The notes under the pieces were generated by a model, which was not told the origin of the DNA, made no database searches, and worked only from the letters and a program-made list of their open reading frames with translations. From Hygrophila difformis (lineage: Eukaryota; Streptophyta; Magnoliopsida; Lamiales; Acanthaceae), in assembly GCA_030278955.1 (NCBI GenBank), contig JAOANR010000002.1:12141982-12205981 (forward strand): 64,000 nucleotides of DNA, written 5' to 3'. Both the position numbers and the translations under genes were made by a program. Positions 10,884-21,760 of this stretch are shown piece after piece (the first letter of the stretch is position 1; every line of letters starts with the position of its first letter).

Positions 10884-11328
10884 GTCTACCCCCCTTAAGA
10901 ATCAACTTCGTCCCCGAAGTTGCGCCCTCGCTTTCTTTTGGGCTCAATTTAACGTTGGGGTATTTCCATCTACTCTCCTTCAGGATAAACGTCTTCCACA
11001 AGAAATTTATTCCATTCCTTTGAACGTGAATTAAATTTCTCGGGTGTTACATCCTCTCCCCTTTAGGAATCAACTTCGTCCTCGAAGTTGGGCGTTAGCT
11101 CCTCGCGAGCTCGGACATTGTTTGGATGCGTGATTGTATTAATGTGTGTTGTTGTTTGTTATTATTTGACTGAACCCAGAATTGAAATTTCCAAGTTGCC
11201 TACGTACCCTGTGAAGGGATCAAGTCATTACGTAGTTCAAAACAATCTGAATTTGTTTATTTTTGATTGGATAAAATTCGTCGCATCGAACTCAAAAATA
11301 AATGCAGTTATCGATGCTTGGAAACTTC
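10884..11328 (-). other. 3' untranslated region of internal copy 2
   Basis: Near-identical to 5818-6262: two polypurine modules with CAACTTC/GAAGTTG hairpins and the conserved block starting at 11167. No coding sequence is seen. Confidence 0.7.
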
Positions 11329-12390
11329 TTACGGTTGCTTGGGCCGAGTGGTCACGTCCTCTCTCCTGTTTATGTTTTCTATTCGCGTCCGGCAGTCACG
11401 CAGCCGATGACCATGTCGACCGCACCGAAGGCATGATCCAGGCTGAGGGCATCCTCTCGCATAGTGTGGTTTACCACACTTTGGACATGGTGGCGCATAG
11501 TCACCATGGTTGAAGACTATCCCCTTGTTTCGTCCATTGTCGTTTTGATGTGGTTGGTTCGAGTCTCTACGGACATGGTCCTTATTCCTCTTGTATCCTC
11601 CTTGTGGTCCTTGGTTAGTGCCATCTACCGATTTCCGTTTCAGTCCTTGAACTCGTGCAACCGCTACTGCACGATCATACACAGCTTGTAGGTCAGGGTA
11701 GTGCTCACCCGTGATCACCTCTCTAATAGATAGGTTCAGTCCCATCTCGAACTTCTGTGCCTTCTCTACATCAGTTGGCACCAGTCTCGGCGCGAACCAC
11801 ACCAACTCCTTGAAACGGTTATAGTACTCTTGGACCGTCTTGCCTCCTTGCCTCAGTGTCAGAAATTCCTCGTACATAGCAGCCTTCGTGCTCATGGGAT
11901 AAAAATGATTCCTAAGCAGATCTGTGAAATCTAACCATGCGCTGGGCTCGTCGTACTCCGCACGTTTCCATTGGGTGGCTTGCCACCAATCATCCGCCTC
12001 GCCTCCCAAGTAGTATGAAGCTACGTGAACCTTTTCCCCGTCGGGACACTTTACGGCGTTCAACAGCTTGTCGAACGTCCGTATCCATTCCTCTAGCTGA
12101 GCCGGGTCCTCTTCGCTGGCGTAGTGGGGTGGTTGGTAAGGGTTTACCAAGGCTAAGTAGTTGACCCGGGTTACCGGTGGTGGTACACCCGCTTGTGCAC
12201 GTTGCACTTCAGCATTTCCTAATACTACGAGAACTTCCTCGACAGTCCTTAGACGCTCATCCATATTGTTGAGAACATGAGGCACTCGCCCTCCTACGTT
12301 CTGAGGGATCTCATTATTGTTCGGTGTGTTGGGGAGGTCAGCGTTAGTGTTGTTTGGGATTTCCTTTCTCGATTTTCCCTTAGGTGCCAT
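11329..12390 (-). CDS. gag: Gag polyprotein, array copy 2 (353 aa, intact)
   Basis: Second full-length gag of the array, same length and same domain order as the copy at 6263-7324: start MAPKGKSRK, Retrotrans_gag core at about residues 85-235, zinc motifs near 302-314 and 320-333. It differs from the first copy at only a few residues (P/L near residue 40, E/D near 156, and S/P, S/R and Y/S further on). Both frames are open although nothing in cis selects for them, which points to recent duplication rather than long maintenance. No pol follows. Its 5' leader and LTR 3 lie on its right, its 3' region and LTR 2 on its left. Confidence 0.93.
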   Translation of the reverse strand: MAPKGKSRKEIPNNTNADLPNTPNNNEIPQNVGGRVPHVLNNMDERLRTVEEVLVVLGNAEVQRAQAGVPPPVTRVNYLALVNPYQPPHYASEEDPAQLEEWIRTFDKLLNAVKCPDGEKVHVASYYLGGEADDWWQATQWKRAEYDEPSAWLDFTDLLRNHFYPMSTKAAMYEEFLTLRQGGKTVQEYYNRFKELVWFAPRLVPTDVEKAQKFEMGLNLSIREVITGEHYPDLQAVYDRAVAVARVQGLKRKSVDGTNQGPQGGYKRNKDHVRRDSNQPHQNDNGRNKGIVFNHGDYAPPCPKCGKPHYARGCPQPGSCLRCGRHGHRLRDCRTRIENINRREDVTTRPKQP

Positions 12391-12924
12391 TCTCTGTTAT
12401 CAACGCACGTGAAGATGAGTTTCTAATCTAAGGCAAGTTAGCGTTCAAGAAAATCTATAAGGTAGGATTGGAAAGAGGTAATAGATAGGAGAATGCTAAA
12501 CTTAGGTGATCAAATTATAAGACTGAGGCAGAATTAGTTTAAAGCAAACGCTTCTAAGTCAAGGTCATGACCAATTTGAAGGTAAGAGTTTTGACACTGT
12601 TAATTCACATAAAAAAAAATTAGCGCGATATTCATGTATGTATGTATGCGAATGCATGTATGCTTTATACAATGCTACCCCAACCCCGAAAAATATTTTC
12701 GTGACTTTAAAAACTTGTTGGAAAAATTTCTATGCATATGTAAATATTTTCCATGGGTTTAAAATAAATTTTGCTCCATGGAAATAAAACTTAAAATTTA
12801 GATAATAATAATGGTACTTAAAAATTTTAAAATAATATTAATATTTGTTTAAAAATCTTGGGCCTCTATATTCGCCAAAATAATAATAATAATTTAAAAA
12901 TATTTCCGGGCTCTGATACCACTT
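12391..12924 (-). other. 5' leader and primer site of internal copy 2
   Basis: Copy of 7325-7858. The primer-binding site at 12908-12921 reads TGGTATCAGAGCCC in sense, matching initiator tRNA-Met. The rest is AT-rich and non-coding. Confidence 0.85.
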
Positions 12925-15900
12925 TGTAACACCCCGGATTTGATAACCCAGGCCGGGGTGCCACCGCCACACCTCCCTAGCAAGACACGGTTCCTCCGAG
13001 CTTGCTAAGAAGATGCAAGGCTATAGGTGTTGGAAAAAGTTTTAAAAGCAAGTCCGGAATTACTTAAAAATGATAATGTAATATCATCCATACATGATAA
13101 TAAAAATAATAGGTTGCAGCGGAAATTAAATACAGGGCCGACATGGCCAAAACTCGGGTTAACAAGCCCGTATGCAAGTCATGTAGAACAAATAATTAAA
13201 TACCCAAAGTGATCCCCGATGCATGATCATGCTCCGTACTCTGTAATGGAAAAATGAACAACGGGTTTTATCAGTATATAAAATACTGAGTAAGTTAAGC
13301 CCTAACAAAATAATTTAAGGGGTTACATGTGTTTAAATCCAAAGATTCACTTGTCATGCATTACTTTAAAAATCCATATTTTATTCGCAGCGGAAAACAT
13401 GTTTAATTTATTCAAGACGACAATGCATAATTTAAAAGACTTAATTTAAAAGCGGAATTTAAAAGCATAACTTAAATGACGTAATTTAAATGCGTAATTT
13501 AAAAACATACAAAAGATTTAAGCGTAATCAACACTCACACAAGTCTTTTATATTTTATCCCGCAACTAAGAAGAGGACACCACACAAGAGAGATCACTAA
13601 CGAGGCAATATCAAAAATCATAATCAGTTACCGGTGAACCGGCGGCCGCAGCCATATCAGTATTGACTGCCGTTTGGCTAGCCATGTATCTCGATTGCCA
13701 TTTCGGCAAGCCGTGTGTATCTACTGTCGATTTGACAGGCATGTATATCAACTGTCATCTGACAGGCCTTTCAAGCGGTTTCACTGCCACTCGGGCAGGC
13801 CGTGTATTTCTCACTGCCGTTTTGGCAGGCCATGTGCACAACTGTCGTTTTGGCATAATAAGGAGATCACTAACGAGGCAATCTCAGATAGTAGGGAGAC
13901 CACTAACGAGGCAGTCTCAAAGGTAATGATAGCATGAAGATCGGCTCAGCCTAGTGAACGGGATTTTTCGAAAGTTCGTATTTCAAGTGATCAAAAGATT
14001 CGATATCGCGTTTCATATTTCGAGTTTTCTCAAGTTCGAAAAATCTGATTTGACGCAGTTTACGCCTTTCTTAATTAAAAATTCTTTTTTACACCAAAAA
14101 TTCTGAAATTTACACAGTAGCTCAAAAACACACACACGAACAACTTTCATGTTTTAAGTTTTTGGAAATAAAATTTCGAAGTGAGTCAAAATTTGAGTTC
14201 TTTACATAAGACAATTTCTGTCTCAAAAACTGATTTTGTCACAGGTTCGTGCGACGCCGATTAAAAATTCATTTCAAAACCAATTGATCCGAAATTTTTA
14301 CAGGAGATACACATCACATTAATGAACAACTTTCATATTTTAAGAATTTGGAAATAATGAATTTTAGATGTTCAAAAATCGACCACAACACGCTGTACAC
14401 GCGCGGACTCAAAAGGTTGCTTAAAACAGGTTCTGAAATTCGGCCGTTTGACATATCAAATGAACTCCAAAATCCATGAAATTTTATATGCATAATCTAG
14501 ACACATTTATCTACAACTTCTGTCTAGAAATGCAAAGTTAAATCATTCTAAAAATGGGTGAAAAACATGCATCAAGTCGTGTATCGAAATCTGTCAACGG
14601 TTCCAAATGTTCGGTTTGTCACAGAAAGTGTACGGCGAGTTTTAGGATAGCAAATCTTAATGTCAATGGCTGAAATTTGGACACAAGATAGATTGAAGTC
14701 TTAGGAACAAAATCTATGTTGAAAAGTTTTCGGTTTGAATTCCCGAAGGTCGGGTTTTTGGCGAGTTTTTGAAATTGGACGAAAATAGGGTTTTTGAAAA
14801 TCGATTTTTGTTACGGGCATAGATCTAGAGTTTTAAACAACAATAAACCATAAAAACTTGTGAGTAAGGTCTTAACTTACTTAGTTAGAGATTTGGGTCG
14901 CTGGATTGGGTTTCCGGACGTCCTAGGGTCGCGATGAACGACCAACTTCTCTGATCGTTTTTTGTTCGTTTTCCGACGTGAAATCGTAGCAAAGGAAAAG
15001 GGTTAGATTTCGAGTTTCTAAGTTGTATGGACGAACTAAAACATTATACCATAGCTTATCAAGAGTCTAGAAGCCAGGGGCTTGTCCCGGTCGTCCCGTC
15101 GTCGCCGGAATGCTCGCCGGAAAGTGGATTCGAAGAGAGTTTTGACTTGGAGAGGAAGAATGGAGTGTTTAGGGTTTGGTTTTCTGAAAATATGGGGAGG
15201 GGGCGCCCTTAGGTCGTTCTTAAGCTTCCCCTATGGCTGAGATCCGATTACCATCGAAGGGGATGTTAATTTTGGCAAGAAAATCGCCATGGAAGGAAAG
15301 TTTACACCTTCAGCACCTCTGGCGCGCTGGTGACGCACACCTACGCCTTTGCCCGCGCGGAGCACGCGTGGCCAGGGCTGGATTCGCGACTCCGCCTTCC
15401 GCGCGGTGGCGCGCGGCGAGCTCGGGCCGGCCGGACCGGCCGGTTCGGCGGTCCGCGTGGTCCGTCGGGTCTTTTCTTCTTTTCTCTATCGGTTTTCTGT
15501 CCTTCTACGTTTTCAGGCTCGACTTTCGGGTCGTTCTTGGGTTACGATTCCTTTCTTAAATTTATTTCGACTCCAATGAATTTCATATTCGAAATCTTGA
15601 ATCCGTCGAGTTTGAATCCGTCGGCTTGAATTCGTAGTCTTTTGGCTCCCTTGCAATTTTATCTAATTAAATTATTTCCGACTTCACGGGTTCTCGGAAT
15701 TAAAATTCTTTTCCTTCTTGAATTCAATTCGAATTCTTTTGGGATTAATCCATGGAATATCTTCGGGCTTCCTTTCCCTCTTTCATCCCATTTTGACTTG
15801 ATCAAAATTTGGGTTCGAATTCTCTGAATTTATCGATCACGCCATTTCCGAGCAATAATTTATTGTAATAAATTATTTTCTTCTCGGAAATAAATTTTAT

Positions 15901-15939
15901 TTCGTTTCTTTGGGCGTTGTAAAAACCTCGGGTATTACA
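12925..15939 (-). repeat. LTR 3 of the tandem array (outer 5' LTR)
   Basis: 3015 bases, TGTAACACC...ATTACA. It is followed directly by the right GTAGT duplication. It contains the CAGTAT/ATACTG stem-loop at 13272-13288 and the hairpin array at 13590-13918. Compared with LTR 2 it lacks a short GC-rich duplication in U3 (LTR 2 near 10340). Confidence 0.92.
13590..13918 (-). repeat. Hairpin array in LTR 3
   Basis: Third copy of the same arrangement of CTGCC/GGCAG and CTGTC/GACAG hairpins with flanking constant-loop hairpins. The first flanking hairpin has one stem change (AATATC instead of AATCTC). Confidence 0.72.
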
Positions 15940-15944
15940 GTAGT
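15940..15944. repeat. Target site duplication GTAGT, right copy
   Basis: Directly follows the ATTACA end of LTR 3 and matches 2795-2799. The sequence beyond it is the start of element A's gag. Confidence 0.9.
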
Positions 15945-15989
15945 AGTTTGGGGAGCCGGTTGGGCTCTCGGTCTACCTCTGGGTGCCAT
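15940..15989 (-). pseudogene. gag of element A, first 17 codons
   Basis: On the minus strand an ATG at 15987-15989 starts MAPRGRPRAQPAP, like the MAPRGRPRPQP start of the Tekay gag at 60483. The frame runs into the GTAGT duplication and resumes at 2799, showing exactly where the array entered the gene. Too short for an ORF scan, but the flanking duplication and homology make it secure. Confidence 0.85.
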
Positions 15990-16848
15990 TCAGTTACAAA
16001 TGATGTGTATTAAGACATGTGAAGGTAATATACAGTATAGACAATATTTATAAATGTGTTTGTAATTTCGCACGTAGTGCTCGATCGAGCTTAGAAGTGC
16101 TGCAAGATTTTTTTTTTATTTTATTTTTTTATTTTTTTTTATTTTTTTGGTTCGGACAGGTCTGTCCAGTTTTTTTTTTTTTTTTTTTTTCGAATTTCAA
16201 ATTTTGCATTCGTTGTTTGGGAACTCAAACAAGATTTATGGAATAGAGAGTGTTTTAATAAAACCTGGTTTTTTTTTCTTCCACATGAGGAAACTTTCTA
16301 ATTCGTACAAGGATAGGAATGGCTAAGGCCGAGATTTGTTATGCTTAGGCGTGCGCTTAGATGAATGGGATCTAGAACTACGGCAAGATCTCTAGTGAGC
16401 GGTTCTAATTCGATGTCAAGCCTCTAAGTTATCTAGGTGTAGCAAGAGATCTAAGTTGGATTATATCACGCTTCTAAGTTTAGGCAATGCAATATGCACA
16501 TGCAAATGATGATTTCCTCCAAAATAATTCATGCACTTTATATATATATATATATATTTTTTTAATTTCCATGGGTTTTAAAAATAGAATTTATCCCATG
16601 GATTTAATGCTTTAAAATTTTAAAATAATAGTTAAAATTCTTGGACCTCTATATTAGGTCAAAAAGAATTATTATTTGGGCTCAAAAATAATTTGGGCTA
16701 AGAAACTTTAAAAATAAAGATAATAATTTGGGCTTCAAAAAATAATAGCTTTAAAGTAATAGTAATAATAGTTTTTAAAAATAATAGTTTAAAAATAATA
16801 AGGGTTTAAAAATAATAATTTAAAAATATTCGGGCTCTGATACCACTC
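15990..16848 (-). other. 5' leader and primer site of element A
   Basis: AT-rich leader. On the plus strand there are long T tracts at about 16110-16190, a TA microsatellite at about 16540-16560 and many AATAAT runs near the primer site. The primer site at 16832-16845 reads TGGTATCAGAGCCC in sense. The small ORF at 16019-16246 is only the T-tract translated. Confidence 0.8.
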
Positions 16849-17589
16849 TGTAACACCCCGGTTTTTGGTCACCCAGGTCGGGATGTCACCGCCACACCTC
16901 TCAAGCAATACACGGTTTCTCCGAACTTGCTAAAGAGATGCAAGGCTATGGTTTTTCAGAATTTAAAACATTCAAACAGCCCATTCATATATAATTAAAA
17001 ATAATACATCAAAGTTGCAGCGGAAAATAATATTTACATATATAATGCAGCGGAATTTAAATATAGGGCCAACATGGCCTAATCACGGGTTAAACAGGCC
17101 TGTTCATGCAATTCATATCTAAGACTAGAATAATAAAAGAAAATAATATTTTCCCGAATATCCCATGCATGCATATGATGATGCATATTCTTCATACTCT
17201 GTAGAAAAAGAAAGAAATGGTTTTGGTCAGCACTACGTGCTGAGTAAGTTAACACATACGTGATTATGGGGTTTCAAAGCCATTAGTTAAATTTTAAGAA
17301 AACATGTACACAATACCCCATAATTTCATTTATTTATCTAACAACAATTTAAATTGCATAATTAAATAGACAGGGATTCCATAATATCACAATATTGCTT
17401 GCAAGGTAAATAATTGCATAACATAACTTAAAAGCATAATTTATATAAGCGAAGGAAAGTATAAGTCTTTTAAATTTTCCCGTTAATCCCTAGCCGAGTA
17501 TCAAGATTTTATTTGTAGTCAAGTTTCTCTCGCCGTTTTGGCACAGTTTCTCATGTTCAACACCATCGTCCAATCAGACACGATGTGCA

Positions 17590-17775
17590 AAGCTAGGAGG
17601 GCACCCTGCAGAGCACTCACCCCCTACGTAGATTACTCCCGTCCGTCTAGGCACGAAGCAAAAAGATAGAGGGGCACCCGATGGAGCACTCACCCCCTAC
17701 ATAGGTCACTCTCGTCCGTTTAGGCACGAAGCAAAAAGCTAGAGGGGCACCCGATGGAGCACTCACCCTCTACGT
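17590..17775 (-). repeat. Tandem hairpin units in the element A LTR
   Basis: Three units of roughly 65 bases. Each has a purine-rich arm (TAGAGGGG or similar), a conserved loop (GCACCCGATGGAGCACTCA or a variant) and a pyrimidine-rich arm (CCCCCTA or CCCTCTA). The last unit pairs perfectly as TAGAGGG/CCCTCTA. The linker TAGGCACGAAGCAAAAAG is also repeated. Confidence 0.65.
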
Positions 17776-19135
17776 AGAAAGCTCAAACTAGTCATAACGG
17801 GATTTCGAAAATGTTTGTTTATGTATTTCATTTCACAGGAGTTTCCACTCATTTAAACCTTAAAGGCCAATTTCTCAAATTTAGTAAGTTTTTCAAAATA
17901 TACTATATCAGGACGCTACTCGCTCCGATATCATTTAAAATCCTTTTTCAACAAGATTTTCAAGATTTGACTCGGTCAACCCCAGTTTACTTCAAAATTC
18001 ATTAAAAATCGAGTTTAAGTCCAAAAATTGTGAAATTTGACCGGTGACACTAAAACACAGAGATGAACAAGTTTTATGTTTTAAGTTTTTCAATCCGAGA
18101 TACGGAAGTAGGTGAAAAACGTCAATATTTAACATGATGATAATCTGTCCGAAAATTCTGACACCAGTTTCAAGATTTCAAGATCTACCACAGCAAACTA
18201 ACTCCAAATTTGATGAAATTTTACAGAGAGATACCTAAAATGATTATCTACAACTTTCGTTTAGATCTCAAAGCCCAATTCTCATCGTATCAGAGGTTAA
18301 TCTTTAGATCAAGTTCAAAACTAAATTCTGTCAAGGTTCTTGATTTCGGTACAAATGCAGATCGAATCGGCTCAGGTTCGGAGGTTCAAATCTCAACGAA
18401 AAATTCTAAATATTTACAGGGATGTTCTAAATTCATAGATCTACAATTCTTATGTTCAACGCCAATCCTAGATCGGTCTAGATCTAAGGTAAAAATCAAC
18501 CACAAGTTCGGATAAAGAATCTATCACCGTTTCAAGATCTAAATCGAAGGCAGGTCTGTTCACGGTCGTTTTTGGATATCAAAACACGATGAAAAATTAT
18601 GAAAGTTTTACAGTAGATAGAACTATGTCTTAGGAACGTTTTTCATGTTTTAGGTTTTTTCGTTTGAAGACTTTTAAAGGTTCGGAAAAATTGGACAAAA
18701 TCGCTGCGCCGGTAGAAATCACATGTTGACAGATTTACGAAAGTTTTGATTAAGCTTTTAGGTTTACATGTTTTAATTACTCCCAAAACCATGTAAGTGT
18801 CCACTTACAGATTCGTAGTCGTCCGGGAACGTCAATTTCGGAGGCGTGGCTTCCAGTCCACCGTTTATCCTCTCCGTTCGTCGGGTTCTTCGTTCTCGAT
18901 CCGGATCGGGGTTTAGAATAGAAAAAGATCGAATTAGGATTTGTTTTCGAATCAAGGATGGAAAAGAATGGACAAGAATAGATCGGATCTTACCCCGACG
19001 ATCAAAGGCTCCCAATTTTCGTCCAAGTCAGTCCCCTTGTTCGGTTTTGTGCCTCCGACGACTTCCGGATCTAGGGTTTTGTGTATAGAGAGTATCGTAG
19101 GGTTTTGAAAAATGTTCGGGGCTTTCAAGAGGTGT

Positions 19136-19145
19136 TATTTATAGA
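19136..19145 (-). promoter_or_regulatory. TATA box of the element A 5' LTR
   Basis: The minus strand reads TCTATAAATA about 550 bases into the LTR in sense. This position leaves over 2 kb of the LTR as transcribed R-U5 sequence, including all hairpin arrays. Confidence 0.65.
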
Positions 19146-19692
19146 TAGAAATGACCTAGGGACGTCCAAGGTCAGCCTTGGTGAGTCTTGAGCCGCAAGG
19201 TGTTCAACCGAAGTCGGAAAATCCGGATTCGGGCGAGCGAATCTCGCAACGGGCGATTCTTCTTGCTGGCGCGCACTTGGCGCGGTAATCCCCTTAGGGG
19301 CGCGCGGCCACCGCGCGGCCTTGGTCCGGGCTGCGGTCTGGACCGGGTCGTGCGATCCGTCGGGCATTTCCTCCTCTCTTTCGGACTTCTATCCCTCTAT
19401 GTTCTCGGATTCGGATTTCCGGGGTATTTTCGGGCTCTGATTTCCTATCTTAATTTTATTCGGATCTAAATTTACATTTGGACTCGAGTTATTGAGTCCA
19501 TCGGTGTTGGGTTTCCGTGTAACCATTTATTCGATTAAATTGTCTTCGGCTTCCCGGGTTCTCGGAATTTTGATTCCTTTTTAATTTAAATTCCATTTCT
19601 CATCTTTTATTATTCTTTATCCATTTTTCATGTTTATTATATTTATTATATTTATTTATTTATTTTATGTTGCAAAATTCTCGGGTATTACA

Positions 19693-20945
19693 TTACCAAT
19701 GCCCCGAATTGCTAGAAAAGCACCAACCTGCAACGTACTCAGAGGACCCTTTGGTGGAATTTGACATCGGCTCAAAGGATCACACAAGGATAGTTCGGTT
19801 AAGTGGTCTTTTAACAAAAGGCCAACAAGTGAAACTGACCGACCTTTTGAGGAAGTATCAAACTTTCCTCGCATGAGATTATACAGAGATGCCCGGGTTA
19901 GATAGGAATATGGTTGAGCACAAACTTCATATCAAGAAATTATTTAGACCTTTCAAGCAACCTCCCAGAAGGTTGGACCCGGAGTTATTCCCAAAGATCC
20001 CGGAGGAAATTCAGAAACTGTTGGAGGCCAGGTTCATTCGCCCATGCAGGTATGCGGAATGGCTTTCTAACATTGTCCCCGTGACAAAAAGAGACTGGCA
20101 AGATAAGAGTCTGCATTGATTTTCGCGGCTTTAATCTAGTCACACCTAAAGACGAATACATCATGCCCATAGCAGACATGCTAGTCGATGTTGCGGCTGG
20201 GCATAAGATGTTGTCTTTGATGGACGGATACGCTGGGTACAACCAGATCTTCTTGGCCAAAGAAGATGTATCCAAGACGGCCTTCAGATGCCCAGGCCCA
20301 ATAGGCGTGTACGAATGGGTAGTCATGCCCTGCGGACTTAAAAATGCGGGGGCCACTTATCAAAGGGCAATTAACACGGTATTCCATGACATGATTGGAG
20401 ATATCATGGAGGTCTACATCGACGATGTTATAGTCAAGTCCGAAGGATTTGACGAACGTCTGAGGGACCAAGAAATGGCCTTTATTCGTATGTAGTCCTA
20501 TAATCTGAAGATGAACCCAAGCAAGTGTGCTTTCGGAGTTTCTGCCGGAAACTTCCTCGGATTCCTGATACATCAGCGGAGAATAGAGGTTGACGCCAAT
20601 AAGGCTAAGACCATAATGGAGATACCTCCTCCTCGTACCGTGAAGGAAGTACAAAGTTTACCTGGGAAGGAAAACTTTTTCAGGCGCTTCATAGCAAATG
20701 CCGCAGGAAAAGTACAACCTATCACGAAGCTTCTTCGGGGTGTGACGAGTTCACAAGTGGAATGGGGCGAATCCCAACAAAAAGCACTTGATGAAATCAA
20801 AAAGGCATTAGTTAACCCACCAGTATTAGTTCCCCCCAGGAGGGACAAGAAGCTTAAGCTTTATGTGGCATCTTCAGTCATGCCATCGGTTGTCTGCTCG
20901 CCCAGGATTGGGTCTATGGAAAGGACAGGGCTTTCTACTTTTTAA
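19693..20945 (+). pseudogene. Tat reverse transcriptase, broken
   Basis: RNA-directed DNA polymerase domain that copied element RNA into DNA inside the particle. The segment begins upstream of the polymerase (DLLRKYQTFLA, then an in-frame stop, then MPGLDRNMVEHKLHI). It continues through the fingers (EARFIRPCRYAEWLSNIVPV), a frameshift near 20117, the palm motif SLMDGYAGYNQIFLAKED, and the catalytic YIDD at 20415-20426. Another stop falls at about 20493. The connection to RNase H follows (NFFRRFIANAAGKVQPITKLL at about 20670-20740). Catalytic aspartates are still present, but stops and shifts make it a pseudogene. Confidence 0.85.
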
Positions 20946-21760
20946 GTAAGACGTTGGCAGGCCCCGAACTTAACTACTCCATCGCAGAGAAGATATGTTC
21001 CCCCTTAGTATATGCCTGTAAGAAACTGGAGCATTACATGTTGCCAAGGAAAACCAAGGTCGTTTCCAAATTCGACCTTGTAAAGCTTATCCAAAGAAGA
21101 CCCACTCATAAGGGTCGATTATTGGAATGGGCCTTCAAACTCGCACCATTTGCCCTGATACATGTGCCTATTAAGGCCGTTAAGGGGCAGATAATTGCAG
21201 ATTTCCTGGCCGAACATCCGGACATGCTCGAACCAGAGGAGTCCAATGACGAGATGTATGTTGTTATACATCCATGGGTCATGTACTTCTACAGTTCAAG
21301 TACAAGCACTAAGTCAGGGGTCGGATTCTATCTCCTTGGCCCAAATCGGGAAGAAATATGATTAGTTCTGGAGTTAAGCCCGATGACCAACAATGTCGCC
21401 GAATATGAGGCTCTGATCCTCAGACTTGAAACATTAGTCCTACAGAAGGCAAAAGCGGTTAGGATCCGTGGTGATTCTCAATTGGTTCTCAACCAAGTAG
21501 TAGGGACATACCAATGCAAACATCCAAGTTTGTCAAGGTATCAAGAAAGAGTCCTAGAGTTACTTGGTCAAATCCTCGACTATCCATTGAATACATACCT
21601 CGGGAAGATAACAACGAGGCGAACGACTTGGCCCAACATGCCTCGGGATATAAGACCGACCAAGGTTTTACGAGTTGATTCCGAGCATCAATCTGGTCGA
21701 CGCGTCCTTACTTCTGGACATGAGAAGGACAGAAGGACAAGCCACAACTGACCACGTCTT
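20946..21760 (+). pseudogene. Tat RNase H and archaeal-type RNase H, broken
   Basis: The first part (20954-21230) resembles the end of the regular RNase H region: ELNYSIAEK, KLEHYMLPRKT, and a conserved IADFLAEHP. The second (about 21280-21560) is the extra archaeal-type RNase H of the Tat group, recognised by TNNVAEYEALI and IRGDSQLVLNQVVG. Its expected first catalytic aspartate (usually in a DGS-type motif) is replaced in YFYSSS, so this domain has lost a key residue. A stop at 21359-21361 splits it. The role would have been removal of RNA from RNA-DNA hybrids. Confidence 0.75.

Larger units (their letters stand above)
2800..15939 (-). mobile_element. Tandem gag-only retrotransposon array: LTR-INT-LTR-INT-LTR
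   Basis: Three LTRs of about 3.02 kb (2800-5817, 7859-10883, 12925-15939) alternate with two internal regions of 2041 bases each. The repeat period is 5.06 kb. Only one 5-base duplication (GTAGT) flanks the block, so it was one insertion later expanded by recombination between LTRs of sister copies. Each internal region carries one full-length gag on the minus strand and nothing else that codes. That structure fits the published TR-GAG class of plant non-autonomous elements. Internal copies differ at only a few bases, so expansion was recent relative to the decayed neighbours. Confidence 0.92.
1..19692 (-). mobile_element. Gag-only Tekay-type LTR retrotransposon A, interrupted by a nested array
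   Basis: A Ty3/gypsy element read on the minus strand. Its 3' LTR (1-1356) is cut by the window edge and its 5' LTR is complete at 16849-19692. Positions 1-1356 match 18336-19692 almost base for base, which pairs the two LTRs. The internal region is only about 2.3 kb once the nested array (2800-15939 plus one GTAGT copy) is discounted. It holds a gag relic, a tRNA-Met primer site and a polypurine end, but no protease, reverse transcriptase or integrase, so the element is non-autonomous. It interrupts a Tat element whose sequence resumes at 19693; the left target duplication lies outside the window. Confidence 0.85.
16849..19692 (-). repeat. 5' LTR of element A
   Basis: 2844 bases, TGTAACACCCC...GGGTATTACA. 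It carries the CAGCAC/GTGCTG stem-loop at 17228-17242, a GGCC/GGCC stem at 17067-17079, a hairpin array at 17590-17775, degenerate repeats at about 18000-18700, the TATA box at 19136-19145 and a GC-rich U3 near 19275-19350. It is the parent family of the solo LTR at 23831. Confidence 0.92.

Noticed and set aside
16019..16246. 75-codon Phe-rich ORF
   Set aside because: Translation of long T tracts in the leader of element A.
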